A stretch of 64,000 nt of DNA. Origin: Anadara kagoshimensis (Eukaryota; Mollusca; Bivalvia; Arcoida; Arcidae). The stretch lies in assembly GCA_021292105.1 (NCBI GenBank), contig CM037857.1, positions 45,527,901 through 45,591,900 of the forward strand, in the 5' to 3' direction. Positions 47,370 to 64,000 of this stretch are shown piece by piece. The notes under the pieces were generated by a model. The model searched no databases, was not told where the DNA came from, and saw only the letters and a program-made list of their open reading frames with translations. Both the position numbers and the translations under genes were made by a program. Numbering within the stretch: position 1 is the stretch's first letter; the number at the start of each line of letters is the position of its first letter.

Positions 47370-48010
47370 GTGACTCGGTGACCAAGTGGTCTAAAGTAAG
47401 AGCTTAAAAATTGCAACAATTTTATAAGGGTAGAATCCCTCTCAGGCAGATGTCGGTATGAAGCAGTTTGTCAGTTAGCTTGTGATTTCCTCAAAACACT
47501 CCTGTTTCCTCTACCATCTCATTAGTCACCACAAAATAAGTGAAATCTTGATTGTGGTATAAGACACCATATGCAGTTACTCCACTCATATGAGGCAGTT
47601 TGTCAGTTATCTTGTGATTTCCTCCAAACACTCCAGTTTCCTCCACCATCTCACTATTCACCACCTCATTATAGTAAAAGAATCTTGATGTGGTGTAAGA
47701 CACTATGTGCAGTTACTCCACTCAACTGCCAGAGAAATATTCAGTTTACAGATAGTTGGATTGGTAGGTAGGTAAAATCATGTTTTATATACCAGTCAAA
47801 ATCCCTTCATTTATTAAGGTGGTCAATTCTAAAATTTTGGAGAAAACCAGAGTACCAAGAGAAATTCACTGACCTTTCATAACAGACCTGACTAACTTTC
47901 TAGCACTTAGATCTTTCCCTGATTACAACTCAAACTAACCTATCAGATGCACATTGATCTGTAAGCCGATGGTTTAGAGAACTTGGGAATCTCTAGGTTT
48001 TATCCAGTAT
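47370..48010. mobile_element. Cluster of Leu/Ser-type SINE-like fragments
   Basis: gtgaccaagtggtctaaagt, then gtttgtcagttagcttgtga, cactcctgtttcctctacca. The block is partly duplicated at about 47570-47720, and a third diverged piece follows at 47800-48010. Confidence 0.5.
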
Positions 48011-48183
48011 AAATATAAAACTCTGACCTGTTTGGGATACAGAGGTAGCCAGTTAAAAGAGGTTTCACTGTATGGTTATCAATGTATTACTTACTGTTTT
48101 ATCTGTGCATGTGCAGACCATCTATAACCTAGGACACCAATACTGGATATATATATATAATATATATATATATATATGTACAG

Positions 48184-48366
48184 TACAATCAAACTCTTCT
48201 ACAAAGGCCACCCAAGGCAACCAGTAAAAGTTATCTTTAAAGACAGGTGCCCCTTATATACAGGTTCAAATTACATGAATAAAGAGGAATCACGATAAAA
48301 TTTTACTGGTCTTTAAAACCAGGTGGCCCTTATATAGAGGTAGCCTTTAAGGCCAGTTTGACTGTA
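48184..48366. mobile_element. TACAGTCAAAC-type TIR element, compact copy
   Basis: From tacaatcaaactcttctaca to aaggccagtttgactgta. The interior holds gaataaagaggaatcacg, the single-copy version of the unit tandemly expanded at 55.5 kb. An AT run precedes it (48147-48178). Confidence 0.75.
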
Positions 48367-48507
48367 TTACAGTGAGGAAACAATGTGAATTAAAACAACC
48401 ATATGATGCACTACGGTCACTACTTCTATCTTTGATTTTTGCGGAGTGTTTATAAACATTGGTGAGTCTAAATTACACAAAAAGGTATGATCATAATACT
48501 GTGTTAT

Positions 48508-48722
48508 CATATTGTGTAAGAAGAAACATTAGCAATAGAAAAAACTTTCGCGGTTTTGATCTTCTTAACTATTTCGCAGCAAGAAAGTTTCAAGGTTCCA
48601 CCTGTAAGGAAAGTATACCAAGGGGAAGCAAATTTCGTCAGAAAGATATGTTTGCGGTACAAGAGCCACCATGAAAGTTGTTAATATTTCTTCATCGCGA
48701 ATGTTTCTTCTTATACAGTATG
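48508..48722. mobile_element. TIR element with TATAAGAAGAAACATT ends
   Basis: Left attgtgtaagaagaaacatt, right aatgtttcttcttatacagt. Sister copies are at 55039-55251 and, degraded, 60050-60230. Confidence 0.65.
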
Positions 48723-48834
48723 TGTATACTCACATCTTCATTTATCATATGTTCCCTATTTACAGTATATAGACTGTTCCATGTTTATAAATACTAAATC
48801 AATATCCCTTCTTAATGAGACATAATATTCAACA

Positions 48835-49093
48835 GGCCCCGGTTTCACAATCATTCCTTAGCTAAGATTTTCCTTAACTTAAATCTTGCAAATTTTCAAA
48901 TCTTTATAATTTTGTTAATTTTCAAGATATTGGGGAATTTAAGGTGTCATTTTTAAGATCACTTCTAAATTAAAACATTTTCGTTTAGTTTTGACAAAAA
49001 TATTCCCCACTAGTTCCAAAAAGAGATTACCAAAATTTGTTAAATTTAAGTTAAGGAAAATCTAAGTTAAGGAATGATTGTGAAACTGGGGCC
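48835..49093. mobile_element. TIR element, GGCCCCGGTTTCACAATCAT family
   Basis: Arms of about 60 bp: ggccccggtttcacaatcat and tccttaacttaaatc at the left, their inverse ending aaactggggcc at the right. The best preserved copy in the window. Confidence 0.8.
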
Positions 49094-49777
49094 AGGTACC
49101 TAATTTAATCAATTGGTCTTTGAACAACATATTGCCAGAAAGTGGCCAAAATGGTCACAACAGCTATGCCATAAAATGGAACTGTCAAAAAGTTTTACTA
49201 GTGAAATATTACAATCAATAAATTAATAAAGTCTATCAGTTCATAAATGAGGCCAACTGGCTTTCAAAATAACTAAAACAATTACCAGTAGTTGTTTTCA
49301 ACATTTAACGAAGTTAAATTTTAACCGGCAAAATAAGGCTAGCCCTTATCATACACAGTCCTCTGTCTATTATTGTAAGATACTGGTAATTGGTTTGCCA
49401 CTGTACCACATAATCAATAATACCCCTGAACTTTTTGTGCAGAAAGCTTTAGAAAACAGTTACTGTAAATGCATTAATTTTCAGTGTACTAATTTTCCCT
49501 TATTGTCCGGTCGTTGGTATTGCCCTAAAATTAATACTGATCAAAAAATTATATAATGCCTACTGTGTTATAATGCATATTTAAAAAAAAAACCAATATC
49601 ACTTCTTAATGAGACATAATATTTAAAAAAAAAAAATGTGAAAATTTATCTTCGGGATATGTCTAAATTTCATATACCTAAAATACATACATACAAAATT
49701 TAATACCTTTACAGTTTATCGCAAATTCCCAAAATAACATCATTTCTATAGGAAAACTTCATCTGATGTGAGAAGGC

Positions 49778-50155
49778 CGCGGTGGCCTAATGGATAAGAC
49801 GTCAGTCTTCAAATCCAGGGTCTCTCACTGCTGAGTTCGAGTCCCGCTAAGCCTAAGATAACATGTGGGAAAGTGAATTTTCCTTGCCATTGGCCTTTAC
49901 TGGTTCACCTGGTATCAGTATAATGGACTGGGGGAGTGGTATGCTTGTCTGCTGCGTACTGACTCTGTGAGCCAGCATGTTAAAGTCGTCGTCCTGAGGT
50001 GTGCTAGTACAAAGCAGACCATACAACACACTCACACTTCACATGCATACACAAAATTGTTCATAGATTTATCCAAAAAAGATTAATAAAAAAGTCCTCG
50101 TCGTGAATAGCTGAAAAATTGCTGATGAAATGTTAAGCAACATTCAACCAATCAT
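49778..50155 (+). mobile_element. tRNA(Arg)-headed SINE
   Basis: The head ggtggcctaatggataagac ... gagttcgagtcccgc resembles tRNA-Arg but lacks a foldable anticodon stem. The body continues about 300 bp to a tail aagcaacattcaaccaatca. Confidence 0.7.
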
Positions 50156-50282
50156 CTGATGTGATTCTATATCCAATGGTAATACCTGTTCTGTACAAAT
50201 GTTAAGAGGTATTGATCACAGGGTATTATGTGGTACACTGTCAGAATCCATTAAACTGAGATCGTCATGTGAAACATAAAAT

Positions 50283-50304
50283 ACACACACACACACACAC
50301 ACAC
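50283..50304. repeat. (CA)n microsatellite
   Basis: 22 bases of AC in intergenic sequence. Confidence 0.95.
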
Positions 50305-51570
50305 ATAAATAACTACTTCACCAGTGAAGTCAAAATACATTATTATAAATAAATACTTATATTAAAATTTTGTACAATAAGTTAATATTCTTAGAGATTA
50401 TTGTCATCTATTTTATCACATCATTAAACACAAGTGCAGATCTAAAAATACTATAATATTTAACACATACATCATATTGATAAAAATTGAGAGCTTAAAG
50501 GTAAAACATGCTGTCTACAGTCTTTAGAAGCTTTAATAGGGGAACATTTGAACATTTTATATTAGAGCAAAGCAGCAGTGTCAAACTGTTGGTTACCTTG
50601 GAAACCAATTACATTTCTGATAAATTACATTCTTTCTCTAGATATTTTGATTTAAATGACAATGATTACTGGTATTAAACACTTTATATGTAATTATTTT
50701 TAAATTAAAAAAAAAATAAAAATTTGGCAATATTTTTGGTCAACATTTTCCCTTATAATAGTCTGCTGCCTTCATATGACGTCATTGTAATAGAACTTCT
50801 TTTTACTGCCAAGATACAGAAGCATTAGATGGCTAACAACAATGATGAGCACTGTCAATGCTGATGTCACTAAAAGATTATTCTTCCATGAAAAGGTATT
50901 GTTTGTTGTCTAATGCATTTATTTCATTCAAAAAATGGTATTGTAATTTAATCTAAAAGTATTGTAAACAGTTTTTTTTATAAAAAAAAACTTAATTAAA
51001 AAAAAAAGTACATTGAATATGCAAAAACCATAATAGTAACCTTTATTTCAATATACATATTAAATAACCTGTAAGTTTTGTCATTTAGATGGAAACATAT
51101 TTAACACTACAGAAGCCGACAGTTGAAGTGGTCCATATACAAAATGGTGGCAAATATTCCCATTAGCAATTTTTTACCTGTAAACTCTCAAAATATTCAT
51201 ATATTGGACGGATATTTGTATATAATCATAAAATGAGAATTCTCAATCCTCACTGGATGGAAACCAACATCAAAATTTCCAATAATCTAACCAAAAAAAG
51301 TTCAAAGATACATGTCATACAAATTTATTCAAAATTGCCCAATATCATCCCTGCATAAAACTCAAATTTTAGAACATATTTATTTCATATCAGTTTTATA
51401 ACAATCAATTCCATTGGATAATGAGCGATCACATGGTACAAACTACTGACATGTATGGACTGAGCCAGCAATACATGACCTGATGTTGGACCGAACCGGC
51501 AATAAACAGAGTTATGTCCCTTTAACAAAAAGCCCCAAGGTCATGATTGGGTTTTGTTCAATGAAATAAA

Positions 51571-51755
51571 AGCTATAGTTACTTATGTACAGGGCACTAT
51601 GAAGATTTATGGATAGTCCTCGGGCCAGGATATAGACCGTCATTTTCATATGGACCTTGCATGCAGCTTGGGCTATATCAAAGTGATGGTCCATATCCTG
51701 GCCCAAGTACTGTCCATTAATCTTCATAGTGTCTTGTACATAAGTAACTATTGCT
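51571..51755. mobile_element. 185 bp foldback element
   Basis: agctatagttacttatgtac at the left is mirrored by gtacataagtaactattgct at the right. The arms pair through catatcctggcccaagtact with a few mismatches, around a loop near 51655. Non-coding. Confidence 0.8.
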
Positions 51756-52037
51756 AAAATTTCACTTGGCAACTAACAAAAACTCTACTCAGCATCATTT
51801 AAAGAATGGTATCATCATACATATTAACACCTGACTTAAGACAATATTGCCGAGATATACGGCATCAAACTTAACATGGTTATTAACCTTCATAACAATC
51901 CAGAATGGAACTTACATGATCATAATCTCAAAATCCCACTGATCGTCAATCATGTCTATCTGATATAATCTCAGTTATATACATCTTTACATCCACATTC
52001 AAACTCGACCTAGATTTTATCACATTTCAAATATAAT

Positions 52038-52797
52038 TACAGTACAGACCTGTTGAAAGTTAAACACAAAGCTAATGAATTAATGCTGAATTGACATCAC
52101 ATCTAGAACCGCTGGTTAGCTATATCTTAGCATTAGCAGCTGCTATCTATATCAGCAGAGTAGCTTGCAGATCACTAGCTATCTGATAACTTGGCCACTC
52201 GGTAGTCCAGCTTCAGCTCCTATTACCGAATTTTTATAAATTGAGTGCACATGGTTTTCATTCTTTATTTCTTTTCATTGAAAATGTTTCCATTAAACTA
52301 TCAATAAAATGCATTTAAAATGCACTGACCTGACCAAATTATATTTTTAATTAATGGAAACATTATTGTTCAGTTCTCCTGTACATAGAGAAGTTTTGCG
52401 AAAATATTGGAAATTTGATCAAGTTTATACACCAATTGGGCCTTATTCAAAGTTACATCAGGGCATTTAGGTGTGATCATCATGAATATTCCAATTATGA
52501 CATAGCATTTATAGTTGTTCCAAATAAGAAGGTATGGAAGGGATAATTTTGACATAGTCATATTTGTTGTTTTGTTAAAAATTAAAAAAATTGCTCTATG
52601 TAGAGAATTAAGTTCACTTTTTCATGAATCAAAAATATTTTTTCCCTATTAAGTCAGTACATTTTGTATTAAGTTTTGACAATTTTTTGTGAGTTTGTTG
52701 GAAAATACGACTTTATTCTTGCATTTTCCATGTGCATTGAATTAATGAAAATACAGTAGTTGGCTTAGTGTTAAACTTTTGACAGGTCTGTACTGTA
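52038..52797. mobile_element. TACAGTACAGACCTGT TIR element, 760 bp copy
   Basis: TACAGTACAGACCTGTTGAA at the left and cttttgacaggtctgtactgta at the right. The interior contains ctatatcttagcattagcag but no tandem array. It is an unexpanded relative of the 35223-39345 element. Confidence 0.8.
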
Positions 52798-53338
52798 CCT
52801 AATTTTGAAGACATGATTATGTTTCATTCACAGAGAGTGGAATTAAATAATAGCATTATATATGTAAAGTCAAAATATTTCACTAATATCAAGATGGAAA
52901 GTTCTTGGTCGTTACACATGTTACAGTAAACCACAGTAAACCAGCGACTTTCAAACAAAGGGACATAGGAGTCTCAAATCAAAGTGGGTTTACCGCTGTA
53001 CCATGTGATCAATATCCCTAACATTTGTGCCAGACTCTTAAGAAAACCTTTACATTTATGTTGAAAATTCCTGGAATAACATAGTTTGTATGGGAAAACA
53101 TGAACTAACATGATTCAAAATCCAATGAAAATTATTGTTCTGCACAATCATTGGTGGATGTCACGTGGTATAGCTGCGAACCCCATATTTGTATTAAAAT
53201 ATTAATTTTTATTCACAGAATTATCACTGAAATTATATTCCATTTTATCTATTGCATTGTTTTACCCATGTCATCAATGACGTAAACATATAATGTAATG
53301 TAGAAAGGAAAATCTACTAACTTACCCTGAAAATAAAC

Positions 53339-53521
53339 TACAGTCTAACCTGCCTTAAAGGCCACCTCTATATAAGGGCTACCTGCTTATAAAGGCCAAT
53401 AGAATTGTATCCCATTTGTTCTTTATTCATATTATTTGACCCTGTATATAACGGCCACCTGTCCATAGAGGCCACTTTTACTGGTTCCCTTGAGTGGCCT
53501 TTATAGACAGGTTTGACTGTA
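53339..53521. mobile_element. TACAGTCAAAC-type TIR element, compact copy
   Basis: tacagtctaacctgccttaa to tatagacaggtttgactgta, 183 bp. The interior ttctttattcatattatttg and accctgtatataacggccac is the ancestral single unit for the 55.5 kb array. Confidence 0.85.
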
Positions 53522-54185
53522 CTCTCAATGAACACATTAAAACTGGAATATAACACAGCACTGAGGGAACCAAAATATATTTTTGTACAAGTACTGCATA
53601 GTAAAGTAATAGTACTTGTCTAACCAGAACACAATCTAAATGGAGTTGGCCAGCATACCATGTGATCAATACCTCTTTATGTTTGTGCGGAACATTTTGA
53701 AAAAAAGTTTATGTCGAAATTCCCTGGACTAATATCATTTTTATGGGAAAACATGAACTGAAGCAATTCTATCGCCAATGGAAATAATTGTTCTGCAGAA
53801 ATGGTATGTGGTATCATGTAGTACACTGGCCAGCCGCCAACCCCATTGAAGACTTTGTTAGACATGAATCAGGTTCTCTTTACAGACAAGTTTACAAACC
53901 ACTGTCTACACAATATCCATAATTTGGATTATGTAATAGATCACATACGCAGTAATGACCACCAATATAAAGCCTATGTGTCCATAGTGTGTCATAAGGT
54001 TCCTTGGCTTCATATTTCAACAAAAAAAAAACAGCAGCTATATAACAGCTATAAAAACCATTTTTCTAAAGAACCATAGACAGGTTTTACTGTACTGAAT
54101 GTTAGAATAATGTGTATAGTACGGTAGTAATACACTGAGAATCTAATGCGAGTCAGTCCATCCTGTTTCCTTATAATAAAAATTC

Positions 54186-63743
<9,558 letters not shown>

Positions 63744-64000
63744 CTAAATATTAAAAAATTCAAGGTAAACTTTTTTCATCTACATGTTTATTAATGTATG
63801 TATCCGAAGTCTGAGAAACATCCTTTAGATACTGTTACTAACGAAGACTTTTGGCAGAGAATGAACCAAATGCCTATCTAAAGTGAAATAAAAAAGAGGA
63901 AATAGAAGTGGATAGGACATACCCTACAGAAAGGCAGAACAAACATCACTTGCCAAGCCTTTTAATGGACACCTCAAGGAAAAAAGATAAGGGGAAGTCC
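63744..64000. other. Start of the upstream HECTD2 intron
   Basis: No further HECTD2 exon is recognisable before the window edge and no clear repeat boundary is seen. Confidence 0.5.

Noticed and set aside
49783..49855. tRNA-Arg gene
   Set aside because: The A and B boxes are good, but the anticodon stem does not pair and a SINE body and tail follow directly.

Overview
The window is animal nuclear DNA, most likely from a marine bivalve mollusc. Genes are split by GT-AG introns, the background is AT-rich, and interspersed repeats are dense. These include tRNA-headed SINEs, short terminal-inverted-repeat (TIR) elements and foldbacks, and repeat types I associate with bivalve genomes. The bivalve call is inference; no species is assigned.

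Three host genes can be reconstructed exon by exon. (1) Plus strand, 1354-5649: a small secreted cysteine-rich protein of the short-chain collagen C4-like family (3 exons, 254 aa). (2) Minus strand, 43352-12110: a complete puromycin-sensitive aminopeptidase (NPEPPS, M1 zinc metallopeptidase; 21 exons, about 909 aa) carrying GAMEN, HELAH and NEGF. Every exon junction keeps phase except exon 1/exon 2, which is one base short. (3) Minus strand, 63743-54277: the last 9 exons of a HECTD2-type HECT E3 ubiquitin ligase (343 aa, catalytic Cys 33 residues before the C-terminus). Its 5' part lies beyond position 64000.

Region by region: 1-1353 is empty. 1354-5649 is gene 1, with a hAT-like MITE and a nest of mobile elements in its introns. 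5650-12109 is intergenic, with a 2.3 kb TIR-bounded element, a long hairpin and a dead LINE 3' end. 12110-43352 is NPEPPS. Its introns hold SINEs, a 4.6 kb interval bounded by inverted repeats, (AAAT)n arrays and a 4 kb minisatellite of 52 bp units. 43353-54276 is intergenic and repeat-only. 54277-63743 is HECTD2, with a second, unrelated 52 bp minisatellite, (GA)n tracts, hairpins and two SINEs beside splice donors. 63744-64000 holds nothing recognised.

NPEPPS (cytosolic peptide trimming) and HECTD2 (ubiquitin ligation) both belong to protein turnover, but they are separate transcription units about 11 kb apart and nothing shows co-regulation. The most interesting content is how repeats shape the genes. 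Two 52 bp minisatellites have grown inside two different TIR elements. A SINE insertion copied a HECTD2 splice donor. A 25 bp duplication copied a splice acceptor. A 45 bp repeat multiplied the HECTD2 stop/AATAAA segment.
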